The position numbers were made by a program, and so were the translations under genes. A DNA stretch of 64,000 nt from Micromonospora sp. CCTCC AA 2012012 (GTDB lineage Bacteria; Actinomycetota; Actinomycetes; Mycobacteriales; Micromonosporaceae): positions 6,138,001 to 6,202,000 of the forward strand of contig NZ_CP159342.1 in assembly GCF_040499845.1 (NCBI RefSeq), written 5' to 3'. The notes under the pieces are model-generated. The model was given only the letters and a program-made list of their open reading frames with translations, was not told the origin of the DNA and did not search any database. This document shows, in pieces, positions 54,748 to 64,000 of this stretch (positions within the stretch are counted from its first letter, which is position 1; the number at the start of each line of letters is the position of its first letter).

Positions 54748-55926
54748 GTGGACCTGTACGAGTACCAGGGGCGGGACCTGTTCGAGCGGCACGGGTTGCC
54801 CGTGCTCGCCGGCGGCGTCGCCACTACCCCGGAGGAGGCCCGCGCGATCGCCGAACGCCTCGGCGGTCGGGTGGTCGTCAAGGCGCAGGTGAAGGTCGGC
54901 GGCCGAGGCAAGGCCGGCGGCGTGAAGCTCGCCGAGGGCGCGGAGGAGACGGTGGCCCGCGCCACCGACATCCTCGGCATGGACATCAAGGGTCACACGG
55001 TCCACAAGGTCATGATCACGGTGACCGCGGACGTGGCCGAGGAGTACTACTTCTCGTACCTGCTCGACCGGGCGAACCGCACCTTCCTCTGCATCGCCAG
55101 CGTCGCCGGCGGCATGGACATCGAGGCGGTCGCCGCCGAGACCCCGGAGAAGGTCGTCAAGGCCCCGATCGACGCGAACACCGGCGTCGACGAGGCGAAG
55201 GCCCGGGAGATCGTCACCGCCGCGAACTTCCCGGCCGAGGTCGCCGACCAGGTCGTCGACATCGCGGTCAAGCTGTGGCAGGCGTTCGTCGCCGAGGACG
55301 CCACGCTGGTCGAGGTGAACCCGCTGGCCAAGAACGCCGACGGCAAGCTGCTGCTGCTCGACGCCAAGGTGACCCTGGACGAGAACGCCGGCTTCCGGCA
55401 CCCGGACCACGAGGCCCTGGTCGACCAGGCGTCGGTGGACCCGCTGGAGCAGGCCGCCAAGGCCAAGGACCTCAACTACGTCAAGCTCGACGGCGAGGTC
55501 GGCATCATCGGCAACGGCGCGGGTCTGGTCATGTCCACCCTCGACGTGGTCGCGTACGCCGGTGAGCGGCACGGCGGCGTCAAGCCGGCGAACTTCCTCG
55601 ACATCGGCGGCGGCGCGAGCGCCGAGGTGATGGCGAACGGTCTGGAGATCGTGCTCTCCGACCCCTCGGTGAAGAGCGTCTTCGTCAACGTCTTCGGCGG
55701 CATCACCGCGTGCGACGCCGTCGCCAACGGCATCGTCCAGGCGCTGGCGCTGCTGGAGCAGCGCGGCGAGCAGGCCACCAAGCCGCTCGTCGTCCGCCTC
55801 GACGGCAACAACGCCGAGGCCGGTCGGGCGATCCTCGACGGCGCGAACAACCCGCTCATCCAGCGGGTCGACACCATGGACGGCGCGGCCGAGCGGGCCG
55901 CCGAGCTGGCAGCTGCGGGGGTCTGA
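54748..55926 (+). CDS. sucC: SucC, succinyl-CoA synthetase beta subunit
   Basis: The 392-residue ATP-grasp subunit makes the TCA-cycle step succinyl-CoA to succinate with nucleotide formation. Start [16 protein letters not shown] is canonical, followed by the ATP-grasp [14 protein letters not shown] segment and the C-terminal [15 protein letters not shown]. Nucleotide specificity (ATP or GTP) cannot be settled by eye. GTG at 54748. The stop is 2 bases before sucD, so they form an operon. Confidence 0.97.
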   Translation: MDLYEYQGRDLFERHGLPVLAGGVATTPEEARAIAERLGGRVVVKAQVKVGGRGKAGGVKLAEGAEETVARATDILGMDIKGHTVHKVMITVTADVAEEYYFSYLLDRANRTFLCIASVAGGMDIEAVAAETPEKVVKAPIDANTGVDEAKAREIVTAANFPAEVADQVVDIAVKLWQAFVAEDATLVEVNPLAKNADGKLLLLDAKVTLDENAGFRHPDHEALVDQASVDPLEQAAKAKDLNYVKLDGEVGIIGNGAGLVMSTLDVVAYAGERHGGVKPANFLDIGGGASAEVMANGLEIVLSDPSVKSVFVNVFGGITACDAVANGIVQALALLEQRGEQATKPLVVRLDGNNAEAGRAILDGANNPLIQRVDTMDGAAERAAELAAAGV

Positions 55927-55928
55927 TC

Positions 55929-56816
55929 ATGGCTATCTGGCTGACCAAGGACTCCAAGGTCATCGTGCAGGGGATGACCGGCTCCGAGGGTTCCAAGCAC
56001 ACCCGGCGGATGCTCGCCGCCGGCACCAACGTGGTGGGCGGCGTGAACCCGCGCAAGGCCGGCACCACCGTCGACTTCGACGGCACCGAGCTGCCGGTCT
56101 TCGCCTCCGTCGCGGACGCGATGAAGGAGACCGGGGCCGACGTCACGGTCATCTTCGTACCGCCGCAGTTCACCAAGGGCGCGGTCGTCGAGGCGATCGA
56201 CGCCGGGATCGACCTGGCCGTGGTGATCACCGAGGGCGTCCCGGTGCACGACACCGGCGCGTTCTGGGCGTACAACGTGGCGAAGGGGGAGCGGACCCGG
56301 ATCATCGGGCCGAACTGCCCCGGCATCGCCTCGCCGGGTGCCTCCAACGCCGGCATCATCCCGGCCGACATCACCGGCTCCGGCCGGATCGGCCTGGTCA
56401 GCAAGAGCGGCACGCTGACCTACCAGATGATGTACGAGCTGCGGGACATCGGCTTCTCCACCTGCGTCGGCATCGGCGGTGACCCGATCATCGGGACCAC
56501 CCACATCGACGCCCTGGCCGCGTTCGAGGCCGACCCGGAAACCGACGCGATCGTGATGATCGGCGAGATCGGCGGCGACGCCGAGGAGCGGGCCGCCGAG
56601 TTCATCAAGGCGAACGTCACCAAGCCGGTGGTCGGTTACATCGCCGGCTTCACCGCGCCCCCCGGCAAGACCATGGGTCACGCCGGTGCGATCATCTCCG
56701 GCTCGGCGGGCACCGCCGAGGCGAAGAAGGAGGCGCTGGAGGCCGTCGGCGTGAAGGTCGGCAAGACCCCGACCGAGACCGCCAACCTCATGCGGGAGAT
56801 CATGTCCGGCCGCTGA
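55929..56816 (+). CDS. sucD: SucD, succinyl-CoA synthetase alpha subunit
   Basis: The 295-residue subunit binds CoA and carries the phosphohistidine. Visible motifs are the CoA-binding loop [16 protein letters not shown] and GHAGAIISG with the active-site His. Start [15 protein letters not shown] is the family start. It follows sucC after 2 bases. Both subunits are full length and complete. Confidence 0.97.
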   Translation: MAIWLTKDSKVIVQGMTGSEGSKHTRRMLAAGTNVVGGVNPRKAGTTVDFDGTELPVFASVADAMKETGADVTVIFVPPQFTKGAVVEAIDAGIDLAVVITEGVPVHDTGAFWAYNVAKGERTRIIGPNCPGIASPGASNAGIIPADITGSGRIGLVSKSGTLTYQMMYELRDIGFSTCVGIGGDPIIGTTHIDALAAFEADPETDAIVMIGEIGGDAEERAAEFIKANVTKPVVGYIAGFTAPPGKTMGHAGAIISGSAGTAEAKKEALEAVGVKVGKTPTETANLMREIMSGR

Positions 56817-56834
56817 GCGGTCGCGTGACGTGCC

Positions 56835-56866
56835 GAGGGGGTCGACCGCGTGCGGTCGGCCCCCTC
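56835..56866. terminator. Terminator after sucCD
   Basis: 15-base arms (56835-56849 and 56852-56866) with one G-U pair and a tight loop; it touches the stop codon of the convergent DUF4190 gene, so it may serve both. Confidence 0.82.
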
Positions 56867-57128
56867 ACCTGTACCAGTACATGCTGTGGCCGCTGGCCCG
56901 CCAGATCGCGTTGCCGATGATGTTGACCACGCCGAGCGCGATGGCGATCCAGCCGAGCACGGGTGACTTGCCGAACCGCTTGGCGTCCCGGATCGACAGG
57001 TAGCCGAAGACGATCCCCAGGATGCCGCAGCAGATCAGGCCGAGCACAATGCCCAGGACACCCCAGAGCGTGGTGCGGTCCCGGCCGACGGCCGGCGGTG
57101 GTGGCGGCGGCGGGTACGGAGCGTTCAC
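56865..57128 (-). CDS. Small DUF4190 membrane protein
   Basis: The 87-residue protein has a proline-rich N-terminus (NAPYPPPPPPP) and two membrane helices (GVLGIVLGLICCGILGIVFGYLSI and WIAIALGVVNIIGNAIW, the first partly quoted), matching the DUF4190 pattern. GTG at 57128 has GGAGG 5 bases upstream. Function is unknown. A second DUF4190-like protein is at 58736-59365. Confidence 0.8.
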   Translation of the reverse strand: MNAPYPPPPPPPAVGRDRTTLWGVLGIVLGLICCGILGIVFGYLSIRDAKRFGKSPVLGWIAIALGVVNIIGNAIWRASGHSMYWYR

Positions 57129-57285
57129 GGCTTCCTCCGAGCGGTCGGTGCCGCGACAGGAAAGGTCGCGTCTGGGCCGAGGCTAAACCGGATCGGGGGG
57201 ATCAGTCGGTGGATCAGGGAACTCGCCGTCGGCCTGCGGCGGTATCGGACTGCCGCCGTCGGCGCGGCGTGCCAGAGTAGAGCCG

Positions 57286-58611
57286 ATGTCACCCGTCACC
57301 CCCGACCATCCCCGCCGGCCCGCCGGTGTCGACGCCGACACCCGGCCGGTCGACCGTGTCCGGCCGGCGCCCCGGGTGCCCGCGCCCCGTCCGGCGGAGT
57401 CCGGGCCGGGTCGCGCCCCGCTGCCCGTGGCCGCCGCGGTGGCGGCCGGCTGGGCGGCGTTGACGTCGTGGCTGCCGGTGGCGCTGGTGCTGGGGCTGAT
57501 GCAGATCAGCGAGGACGCCGGGTCCCTGTCGGGGGCGCTGCGGGCCGGGCTGGCCGGCTGGCTGCTCGGCCACGGGGTCCCGCTGGACACCAGCGCCGGC
57601 CCGCTCGGCCTGGCGCCGCTCGCGCTGGCCGCGCTCGCGGTGTGGCGGCTCACCCGGGCCGGGGTGCACGTCAGCCGGGCCATCGGCGCCCGCGGCGGTC
57701 GGTCACCCCGGCAGGCGCTCACCGCCGCGGTCGCCGTCGGCATCGGGTACGCGTTCTTCGGCGCCCTGGCAGCGCTGGTGGTCGGCGCGGGTGGCCCCCG
57801 GGTCTCCCCGCTGCGGGCCGCGCTCACCCTCGCCGCGTTCGGCACCCTGGCGGCACTGGTCGGGGCGCTGCGGACCACCGGGGTCGCCGCGCTCCTCGCC
57901 CGTCGTTCCCCGCCGCCGCTGCGGGACGGCGTACGCACCGGGCTGGTCGCCGGGCTGCTGCTGCTCGGCGCGGGGGCCGGCGCGGCGGGGCTCTCCGTGG
58001 CGACCGGGGGCGGTGACGCCGCCGACATGATCAGCGCGTACCGGACGGGGGTGGCCGGTCAGGTCGGGATCACCCTGGTCAGCGTCGCGTACGCGCCGAA
58101 CGTCACCATCTGGTCGGTCAGTTACCTGCTCGGGCCGGGGTTCGCCGTCGGCACCGACACGGCGGTCCGCACCAGCGAGGTCTCCGTCGGGGCGCTGCCG
58201 GCCGTACCGCTGCTGGCCGGACTGCCGCGCGGCCCGGTCGACGGGTTCGGTGCGGGACTGCTCGCGGTGCCGGTGCTGGCCGGGATGGCCGCCGGCTGGC
58301 TGCTGGCCCGGCGGCTGCTGCGGCTGGCCGCGGAGGACCGGGCGGAGCTGAGGTGGGTGGCGCTGCTCGTCCCGGCGGCCCTCGCCGGCCCGGTGGCCGG
58401 GCTGCTGCTCGGCGCGGCCGCGGCGATCTCCGGCGGGCCGGTCGGCGGTGGCCGGCTGGCCGAGGTCGGCCCGGTCCCCTGGCAGGTGGCCGGCGTGGCC
58501 ACGCTGGTCGTCGCCGTCGGCGCCCTCCTCGGTGCCGCCGCCACCCGCACCCTGGCCCGCACCCCCCGGCCCGACCCCACCCCCGCCCCCCGCCCCCCAC
58601 TCCCGCGTTGA
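57286..58611 (+). CDS. DUF6350 multi-pass membrane protein
   Basis: The 441-residue protein has about ten membrane helices and a Pro-rich C-terminal end, matching the DUF6350 family. The conserved position before purN-purH fits the actinobacterial order sucC-sucD-DUF6350-purN-purH. Motifs such as LLGHGVPLDTSAGPLGLAPL and ISAYRTGVAGQ are visible. No function is assigned to the family. ATG at 57286 follows a CAGAGT box 7 bases before it, possibly leaderless. Stop codon lies in a long palindrome. Confidence 0.85.
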   Translation: MSPVTPDHPRRPAGVDADTRPVDRVRPAPRVPAPRPAESGPGRAPLPVAAAVAAGWAALTSWLPVALVLGLMQISEDAGSLSGALRAGLAGWLLGHGVPLDTSAGPLGLAPLALAALAVWRLTRAGVHVSRAIGARGGRSPRQALTAAVAVGIGYAFFGALAALVVGAGGPRVSPLRAALTLAAFGTLAALVGALRTTGVAALLARRSPPPLRDGVRTGLVAGLLLLGAGAGAAGLSVATGGGDAADMISAYRTGVAGQVGITLVSVAYAPNVTIWSVSYLLGPGFAVGTDTAVRTSEVSVGALPAVPLLAGLPRGPVDGFGAGLLAVPVLAGMAAGWLLARRLLRLAAEDRAELRWVALLVPAALAGPVAGLLLGAAAAISGGPVGGGRLAEVGPVPWQVAGVATLVVAVGALLGAAATRTLARTPRPDPTPAPRPPLPR

Positions 58612-58666
58612 TCAAGAGCTTTGCGTCGGGAACCTGGCTCCCGGCGACGCAAAGCTCTTGATCGAC
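58607..58666. repeat. Long palindrome overlapping the DUF6350 stop codon
   Basis: 22-base arms (58607-58628 and 58645-58666, core GATCAAGAGCTTTGCG) with one mismatch and an inner GGGA/TCCC pair. It covers the stop of DUF6350 (58609-58611), so the gene end itself forms the left arm. Likely a terminator, or an intergenic palindrome family with the one at 32428-32484. Confidence 0.75.
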
Positions 58667-58690
58667 GCCAGCGGTGGCGGACGGAGAGAC

Positions 58691-58727
58691 GGCGAGGGGG
58701 TCCGGCGAGTGCCGGACCCCCCTCGCC
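58691..58727 (-). terminator. Terminator of the 58736 gene
   Basis: Arms 58691-58706 and 58711-58727 pair with a single bulged G, 8 bases downstream of the minus-strand stop. Confidence 0.8.
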
Positions 58728-58735
58728 GAGCCGGA

Positions 58736-59365
58736 TCAGGAGAAGTTGTTCCAGTTGATCGTGGCACCGACGATGGCCACGACGATGCCGAGCACGATGC
58801 CGACGCCGCCGCAGATCAGAGCGGTCTTGGCCTGGCCGGCGTTGCTCGCCTCACCCTGCTGGACCTTCTTCTGGCCCAGCACGCCGAGCACCACGCCGGC
58901 GATGCCGAACGGGATGCCGAGGCCGCCGCAGCAGAGGCCCAGCACGATGGACACGATGCCGACGATCATGCCGATCAGGCCGAGGGTGTTGTTCTGCCCC
59001 TGCCCGGTCGGGAAGCCCGCGTTCGGGTACGACGGGGCCGCCCCGTACGGCTGCTGCTGCGCGTACGGGTCCTGGTAGGGCTGCTGACCGTACGGCTGCC
59101 CGGAGGTCGGCTGCCCGTAGGGCTGGCCCGAGGTCGGCTGGCCGTAGGGCTGGCCCGAGGTCGGCTGGCCGGAGGTCGGCTGGCCGTACTGCGGGGCCTG
59201 CGGCTGCGCGTACGGGTCCTGCGGCTGGCCGTAGGGCTGGCCGGACGGCTGCTGACCGTATGGTGCCGCCGGCGGCTGGGCGTACGGGTCCTGGTACTGC
59301 GGGGAGGTCGGGTCCTGCGGCGGCTGCTGGCCGTACGGGTCCTGACCGGGGTTACCGGGCTGCAT
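58736..59365 (-). CDS. DUF4190-type protein with Gln/Pro/Tyr repeats
   Basis: The 209-residue protein has a repetitive N-terminus (QPYGQPTSG units, DNA repeats of 27 bases from about 59102 to 59180) and two or three membrane helices at the C-terminal end ([19 protein letters not shown] and [19 protein letters not shown]). ATG at 59365 has GAGGAG 9 bases upstream. It lies 32 bases downstream of the CD225 gene, so the two are one operon. Function unknown. Confidence 0.82.
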   Translation of the reverse strand: MQPGNPGQDPYGQQPPQDPTSPQYQDPYAQPPAAPYGQQPSGQPYGQPQDPYAQPQAPQYGQPTSGQPTSGQPYGQPTSGQPYGQPTSGQPYGQQPYQDPYAQQQPYGAAPSYPNAGFPTGQGQNNTLGLIGMIVGIVSIVLGLCCGGLGIPFGIAGVVLGVLGQKKVQQGEASNAGQAKTALICGGVGIVLGIVVAIVGATINWNNFS

Positions 59366-59397
59366 TACTGGGTGCTCCTCAGACTGGGGTTCGGCTG

Positions 59398-59691
59398 TCA
59401 GTACGTCGAGCTGTTGCCACCCATGATCGCGCCCATTCCACCGAGGACGCAGCACAGGAGGGAGATCGCCCAGCCGATGAGGCCGATGATCAGGGCCCAC
59501 TTGGACCACTTCTTCGACTCGGCGGCGGCGGCCTGCGCGCCCGCGTAGTCACCCTGCTGGATCAGCGGGTTCACCTTGGAGGCGTTGATGATGGCCGGGA
59601 TGGCCAGCGGCCAGAACAGGAAGATGGCGACGATGGACATCGTCATGTTGTTGTCGATCTGCTGCGGCTGCTGCGGGTAACCAGGCTGCAT
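59398..59691 (-). CDS. CD225/dispanin family membrane protein
   Basis: The 97-residue protein has a Gln/Pro-rich N-terminus and the CD225/dispanin (interferon-induced transmembrane-like) pattern: [20 protein letters not shown] followed by a polar loop ([20 protein letters not shown]) and a second membrane helix ([17 protein letters not shown]). Bacterial members are common but without defined role. ATG at 59691 with GAGGAG upstream. Upstream partner of the DUF4190-type gene. Confidence 0.85.
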   Translation of the reverse strand: MQPGYPQQPQQIDNNMTMSIVAIFLFWPLAIPAIINASKVNPLIQQGDYAGAQAAAAESKKWSKWALIIGLIGWAISLLCCVLGGMGAIMGGNSSTY

Positions 59692-59871
59692 GGCGGCGTA
59701 CTCCTCGATCCAACGGCGCGTCGTGGCGCCGGTTCACTGACGGGTGCGGGGCCGGGCGTACGCCGGGCACCGAGCGACCGGCAGCGTACCGTGCCGGCGC
59801 CACCCGGGTGATCACCCGAAACGGCGCTGCCCGACGGCTGGACGCCCCTGTCGGCCCGATAGGGTGGCCGC

Positions 59872-60492
59872 GTGACCGAGCCCGCGTCCGTCGCCCGCCT
59901 CGTCGTCCTCGTCTCCGGCTCCGGCAGCAACCTCCAGGCGCTGCTGGACGCCGGCACCGACCCCGCGTACGGGGCCCGGGTCGTCGCCGTGGGCGCCGAC
60001 CGCGACGGCATCGCCGGTCTGGACCGGGCCGCCGCCGCCGGGGTGCCGACCTTCGTCGACCGGGTGAAGGACCACCCGACCCGCGAGGAGTGGGACCGGG
60101 CGCTCACCGCGCACGTCGCCGAGCACCGGCCCGGCCTGGTGATCAGCGCCGGCTTCCTGAAGCTCGTCGGGCCGCACTTCCTGGCCGCGTTCGGCGACCG
60201 CTACCTCAACACGCACAACACCCTGCTGCCGGCGTTCCCCGGCATCCACGGTCCCCGGGACGCCCTCGCCTACGGCGTGAAGGTCACCGGGGCCACCCTC
60301 TTCTTCGTCGACGCCGGGATGGACACCGGCCCGATCGTCGCCCAGGTCGCCGTGCCGGTGCGGGACGACGACGACGAGGAGGCGCTCACCGAGCGCATCA
60401 AGGAAGCCGAGCGCCGCCAGCTCGTCGAGCAGGTCGGTCGCCTGGTCCGTGAAGGTTGGACGATCACCGGAAGAAAGGTCACGGTCCCGTGA
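59872..60492 (+). CDS. purN: PurN, phosphoribosylglycinamide formyltransferase
   Basis: PurN transfers a formyl group from 10-formyl-THF to GAR in purine synthesis. The 206-residue protein has [29 protein letters not shown] (catalytic Asn/His; the usual Pro is Asn-Thr here) and [19 protein letters not shown] with catalytic Asp. GTG at 59872 has TAGGGT 6 bases before it, so it is probably leaderless. It overlaps purH by 4 bases (GTGA). Confidence 0.96.
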   Translation: MTEPASVARLVVLVSGSGSNLQALLDAGTDPAYGARVVAVGADRDGIAGLDRAAAAGVPTFVDRVKDHPTREEWDRALTAHVAEHRPGLVISAGFLKLVGPHFLAAFGDRYLNTHNTLLPAFPGIHGPRDALAYGVKVTGATLFFVDAGMDTGPIVAQVAVPVRDDDDEEALTERIKEAERRQLVEQVGRLVREGWTITGRKVTVP

Positions 60493-62057
60493 GTTCGAGT
60501 GAGGAGCGCCGTCCGATCCGGCGGGCGCTGGTCAGCGTCTATGACAAGACCGGCCTGGTCGAGCTGGCCCGGGCCCTGCACGCGGCCGGGGTGGAGCTCG
60601 TGTCGACGGGCAGCACCGCGTCGACGATCGCCGGGGCCGGCGTGCCGGTGACGCCGGTGGAGCAGGTGACCGGCTTCCCGGAGATCCTCGACGGCCGGGT
60701 GAAGACGCTGCACCCGAAGATCCACGGTGGCCTCCTCGCCGACCTGCGCAAGGACTCGCACGCCGCGCAGCTCGACGAGCACGGCATCGCCGGCATCGAC
60801 CTGCTGGTCTCCAACCTCTACCCGTTCCAGGCCACCGTCGCCTCCGGCGCGTCGCAGGACGAGTGCGTGGAGCAGATCGACATCGGCGGACCGGCGATGG
60901 TGCGGGCCGCCGCCAAGAACCACGCCTCGGTCGCCGTGGTGACCGACCCGGCGGCATACCCGGCGCTGCTCGCCGCCCTGGACGCGGGCGGTTTCACGCT
61001 GACGCAGCGCAAGGCGCTCGCGGCCCGCGCGTTCGCGGTCATCGCCGACTACGACGTGGCGGTCGCCCAGTGGTGCGCGCAGGAGCTGGCCCCGGCCGCC
61101 GACTCGTGGCCGGAGTTCGCCGGGCTCACCCTGACCCGGCAGGCGGTGCTGCGCTACGGCGAGAACCCGCACCAGGCGGCGGCCCTCTATGCCGACCCGG
61201 CGAGCCCGGCCGGCCTGGCCCAGGCCGAGCAGCTGCACGGCAAGGAGATGTCCTACAACAACTACGTCGACGCGGACGCCGCGTGGCGGGCCGCGAACGA
61301 CTTCCCCGAGCAGCCCGCCGTGGCGATCATCAAGCACGCCAACCCGTGCGGGATCGCCGTGGGCGCGGACGTGGCCGAGGCGCACCGCCTGGCCCACGCG
61401 TGCGACCCGGTGTCGGCGTACGGCGGGGTGATCGCGGTGAACCGGCCGGTGAGCGTGGAGCTGGCCCGGCAGGTCGCGGAGATCTTCACCGAGGTGCTGG
61501 TGGCGCCGGACTTCGAGCCCGGCGCCGTCGAGGTGCTCCAGGGCAAGAAGAACATCCGGCTGCTGCGGGCCCCGGCGTTCGACCCGCTGCCGGCGGAGTG
61601 GCGGCAGGTCACCGGCGGCATGCTGGTGCAGCTGCGGGACCGGATCGACGCCGACGGCGACGACCCGGCCAACTGGCGGCTGGCCGCCGGTGAGGCGGCC
61701 GACGAGGCCACCCTGCACGACCTCGCCTTCGCCTGGCGGGCGGTCCGCGCGGTGAAGAGCAACGCGATCCTGCTGGCCCGGGGCGGCGCGACCGTCGGGG
61801 TGGGCATGGGCCAGGTGAACCGGGTCGACTCGGCGCGGCTGGCGGTCAGCCGGGCCGGCGACGACCGGGCCCGCGGCGCGGTCTGCGCCTCGGACGCGTT
61901 CTTCCCGTTCGCCGACGGCCCGAAGATCCTGATCGAGGCGGGTGTCCGGGCGATCGTGCAGCCCGGCGGTTCGATCCGCGACGAGGAGGTCGTCGCCGCC
62001 TGCAAGGAGGCCGGCGTGACCCTGTACCTCACCGGCACCCGGCACTTCTTCCACTGA
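60489..62057 (+). CDS. purH: PurH, AICAR formyltransferase/IMP cyclohydrolase
   Basis: PurH does the last two steps to IMP. The 522-residue protein has an N-terminal MGS-like cyclohydrolase domain ([16 protein letters not shown]) and a C-terminal AICAR transformylase domain with KHANPCG for the catalytic Lys-His pair. GTG at 60489 overlaps the purN stop and is preferred to the GTG 60456 inside purN. With guaB and guaA in this window, IMP made here goes to GMP. Confidence 0.97.
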   Translation: MSSSEERRPIRRALVSVYDKTGLVELARALHAAGVELVSTGSTASTIAGAGVPVTPVEQVTGFPEILDGRVKTLHPKIHGGLLADLRKDSHAAQLDEHGIAGIDLLVSNLYPFQATVASGASQDECVEQIDIGGPAMVRAAAKNHASVAVVTDPAAYPALLAALDAGGFTLTQRKALAARAFAVIADYDVAVAQWCAQELAPAADSWPEFAGLTLTRQAVLRYGENPHQAAALYADPASPAGLAQAEQLHGKEMSYNNYVDADAAWRAANDFPEQPAVAIIKHANPCGIAVGADVAEAHRLAHACDPVSAYGGVIAVNRPVSVELARQVAEIFTEVLVAPDFEPGAVEVLQGKKNIRLLRAPAFDPLPAEWRQVTGGMLVQLRDRIDADGDDPANWRLAAGEAADEATLHDLAFAWRAVRAVKSNAILLARGGATVGVGMGQVNRVDSARLAVSRAGDDRARGAVCASDAFFPFADGPKILIEAGVRAIVQPGGSIRDEEVVAACKEAGVTLYLTGTRHFFH

Positions 62058-62069
62058 GTCGTCGCTCGT

Positions 62070-62103
62070 GAGCGGGACGTGGCCGACCGGCCACGTCCCG
62101 CTC
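62070..62103 (+). terminator. purNH terminator
   Basis: Perfect 15-base inverted repeat (62070-62084 and 62089-62103) with a GACC loop, 12 bases after the purH stop. Confidence 0.87.
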
Positions 62104-62178
62104 CGCTTTCTGAGCCTCCACTCGGGAGCGCTCCGCCCGCCGCCGGGCTGACCAGCCGAAAGTACGACCGTCGAGCCG

Positions 62179-62208
62179 TTGCCGGTCGGGAATTGTTGTT
62201 GCTAGCGT
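62179..62208 (+). promoter_or_regulatory. Promoter of the small secreted protein gene
   Basis: TTGCCG (62179-62184) and TAGCGT (62203-62208) with an 18-base spacer; the stretch between is locally less G+C-rich. It leaves a leader of about 110 bases. Confidence 0.5.
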
Positions 62209-62325
62209 GGGTCCGGCACGATCCGATCGACCCTCCCCGTTCTCCTCGTAGCCCGTCTCCCGCCCGCGGCCCCCGGCCGCCGCCCGAGCGGTGTCCGACA
62301 TCCCCTCGCTGTGACAGGTTGGCCC

Positions 62326-62805
62326 ATGCGCGTGTTCGACCGGTGGAACGCCGTCGTCGTCGCGCTGGCGTTCGTCCTGGCCGGCCTGGGGGCGCCCGCC
62401 TGCGTGGAGACCTCTCAGCCCGGCGCGGTGGTCACCGCCGCGCACCGGTCGATCGGCTCCGACGGGGCGCACGTCCATCCTCCGGACGTCCGGCCCGTCT
62501 CCGCCCCGGTCACCACGCCGCACCTGCCCGCCCCGACCTCCGGCGACCCCCGGGTCGCCGGGGCGCGCCCCGCGTACCCCGGCACTCCGCCGGAGCTGCG
62601 GGCGGAGGTCGTCGGCGCGCCCTGTGGTGACCACCGCGCCGGCGTCGGCCTCACCGACGGACCGGACGATCTCCTCCTCGCCGCGCCCGCGTCGGTCGAC
62701 GGCACGACGGTCTCCGTCCTCGCCGCGATCCGCTACCGCCAGCCGGTGGTGCCCCTGCCGCCGCGCGGCACCCTGCCCACCCGGGCCCCACCGGTCACCG
62801 CCTGA
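62326..62805 (+). CDS. Small secreted protein of unknown function
   Basis: I do not recognise this 159-residue product. It has a signal-peptide-like start (MRVFDRWNAVVVALAFVLA) ending near a Cys (APACVE) that may be a lipobox-like or ordinary cleavage site, then a Pro/Ala/Val-rich chain without clear domain. Codon third positions are strongly G/C. The in-frame ATG at 62311 is less likely because it adds residues before the basic start. It is flanked by purH and a secreted repeat protein. Confidence that it is a gene is moderate. Confidence 0.55.
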   Translation: MRVFDRWNAVVVALAFVLAGLGAPACVETSQPGAVVTAAHRSIGSDGAHVHPPDVRPVSAPVTTPHLPAPTSGDPRVAGARPAYPGTPPELRAEVVGAPCGDHRAGVGLTDGPDDLLLAAPASVDGTTVSVLAAIRYRQPVVPLPPRGTLPTRAPPVTA

Positions 62806-62821
62806 CCCTCGCCCGCCCCTC

Positions 62822-62834
62822 GACGTGACACGTC
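62822..62834. promoter_or_regulatory. Palindrome upstream of the repeat protein gene
   Basis: GACGTGACACGTC is a perfect 13-base odd palindrome 144 bases before the next ATG. It might be an operator; no regulator can be named. Confidence 0.3.
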
Positions 62835-62977
62835 CGTCGATGCCGGCGCTGTGCTGTACGAGGGTCGAATCCGGACGGTCGCCGTCCGCTCACCAAGCCA
62901 CGGCCACGCCATCCGCACCCGTGGTTCCCCTGCCCGGGCCACCAGCCCGGGAACCCCTTGAATCCTGGAGGATTCAC

Positions 62978-64000
62978 ATGTCGAAGTCCCGCTGGCGCAA
63001 GCCGGCGACAATCGCGGGCGCGTTGGTGCTGACCGCCGCGCTCGGTGGCGTCGCGGCCACCAACCACGAGGTCATGGAGGCCCTCGGCCTCGCCCAGGAG
63101 CCGGGCGCCAACCTGCCCTGGCACCCGCGCGAGATGGCCGAGATGGCCGCCGGGGAGAACGCCGCCGAGGCCGGCGAGGAGGCCTTCGAGGCCCGGGTCA
63201 TCGCCGAGCAGTTCGCCCAGGCCCGGTCCGCGCCGGGCATCGTCGCGCCGGGCGCGTACGCCAACGCGTTCAGCCAGCTCGGCAGCGTGCCGGCCACCAA
63301 GGGCACCTGGCGGGAGGTCACCAGGATCAAGTACGACGGTGACGACCCGCGCTACCGCGACTACGCCTCCAACTCCTCCGGGGGCGCCGGCCTGCAGACC
63401 GGTCGGATCACCGGCCTCGCGGCCGACAACAGCGGCCACGTCTACGCGGCGGGTGCCGACGGTGGTGTGTGGCGGTCCTCGACCGGCGGCGGGAGCTGGA
63501 CGCCGATCTCGGACCAGCTGCCCAGCCTCTCCAGCGGCGACGTGGTGCTCGCCGCCGACGGCTCGCTCTGGTACGCCACCGGTGAGGCGAACACCGGCGC
63601 CACCTCGTACGTGGGTGCGGGTGTCTACCGGCTCGCCAACCCGGCCAGTGGCCAGTTCACCACGGCCGACCGGGTCGGCGGCACCGAGCTGGAGAGCTCG
63701 GTCATCAACAAGCTGCGCTTCTTCGACGGCAGGGTCTGGGCCGCCACCAACCGGGGCCTCTACTCGCACGCGATGAGCAGCGGCTCCGGGGCGTGGAAGT
63801 TCGAGTGGGCGCCCAACCCGAGCTACCTGCCGGGCGGGGCGAACGCGGGCGCGGCGAACGCGGCGTACAAGAACATCGTCAACGACGTCGCCGACGACCC
63901 GAAGAACCCGAAGCACGTGGTGGTGGCCTCGGCCTGGCGGTCGGGCGACACCTACAACGGCTTCTACGAGACCGCCGACTACACGGCGGGCGGCTGGACG
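62978..64000 (+). CDS. Secreted BNR/sortilin-like repeat protein (3' end outside window)
   Basis: The frame stays open to the window end (341 codons). ATG follows TGGAGGA at 62966-62972. The signal peptide is KSRWRKPATIAGALVLTAALGGVAA. A helical, Glu/Ala-rich stretch (about 35-85) and a polar region follow, and then repeats of a BNR/sortilin beta-propeller type: GHVYAAGADGGVWRSSTGGGSWTPI, SLWYATGEAN and GRVWAATNRGLYSH. Such proteins are often secreted glycoside hydrolase-like or adhesion proteins. Catalytic residues cannot be judged from the visible part. Confidence 0.85.
   Translation, partial: MSKSRWRKPATIAGALVLTAALGGVAATNHEVMEALGLAQEPGANLPWHPREMAEMAAGENAAEAGEEAFEARVIAEQFAQARSAPGIVAPGAYANAFSQLGSVPATKGTWREVTRIKYDGDDPRYRDYASNSSGGAGLQTGRITGLAADNSGHVYAAGADGGVWRSSTGGGSWTPISDQLPSLSSGDVVLAADGSLWYATGEANTGATSYVGAGVYRLANPASGQFTTADRVGGTELESSVINKLRFFDGRVWAATNRGLYSHAMSSGSGAWKFEWAPNPSYLPGGANAGAANAAYKNIVNDVADDPKNPKHVVVASAWRSGDTYNGFYETADYTAGGWT

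Overview
This window looks like chromosomal core DNA from a high-G+C actinobacterium, most likely a Micromonospora-type member of the Micromonosporaceae. The signs are codon third positions that are nearly all G or C, frequent GTG starts, many ATGA/GTGA gene overlaps, many TANNNT boxes 6-9 bases before a start codon (leaderless mRNAs), and actinobacterial hallmark genes (a WhiD/WhiB3-type Wbl protein, a BldM-like regulator, an IcmB-like B12 protein, DUF5319, DUF6350). The gene order groES-groEL / whiD / bldM / guaB-guaB3 / guaA / pcrA / icmB / sucCD / purNH resembles, as far as I recall it, the Streptomyces core. I saw no rRNA, tRNA, insertion sequence, prophage or CRISPR array.

Layout. 1-2.4 kb: tsaB (cut by the window edge)-rimI-tsaD, tRNA t6A modification and ribosomal protein acetylation. 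2.5-6.0 kb: a two-gene ABC exporter whose ATP sites have decayed in a complementary way. 6.0-11.6 kb (minus): a DUF4142 protein and a xylose-type ABC importer operon (binding lipoprotein, ATPase, permease) ending in a ROK regulator. 11.6-13.4 kb (minus): a YbaK-type deacylase and a methyltransferase. 13.5-15.8 kb: groES-groEL1 behind two CIRCE operators. 15.8-18.5 kb: a membrane-anchored molybdopterin oxidoreductase and a secreted NlpC/P60-like protein. 18.5-20.4 kb: divergent whiD and bldM-like regulators, then DUF5319. 20.6-31.3 kb: guanine nucleotide synthesis (guaB, guaB3, guaA) interleaved with two tandem M1 metallopeptidase lipoproteins, an LCP cell-wall ligase and a ChoD-like GMC oxidoreductase, then a small PspC protein.

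31.4-36.0 kb: two tandem double-domain Nudix proteins, then convergent pssA and a long psd (phosphatidylethanolamine synthesis). 36.2-40.7 kb: a PspC envelope-stress cluster (two membrane proteins on minus, diverging from a PspC-type histidine kinase and NarL-type response regulator). 41.3-47.1 kb: a complete peptide/nickel-type ABC importer operon. 47.3-47.8 kb (minus): a chorismate mutase gene preceded by what reads as a transcription attenuator, with a short leader peptide containing Phe-Tyr-Phe-Tyr-Tyr and a perfect hairpin followed by five T. 48-54.5 kb: pcrA helicase, two M23 peptidases, an IcmB-like protein and a proline-rich membrane protein. 54.7-62.1 kb: sucC-sucD, small membrane proteins, DUF6350, and purN-purH. 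62.3-64 kb: a small secreted protein and the start of a large secreted BNR/sortilin-like repeat protein cut by the window end.

The most notable observations are the aromatic-amino-acid attenuator before chorismate mutase, the complementary degenerate ABC exporter pair, the BldM-like regulator with a decayed receiver pocket, the PSD with an extra N-terminal domain, a GuaB3 protein lacking the catalytic cysteine, and two long palindromes sharing the GATCA-AGAG-type core.
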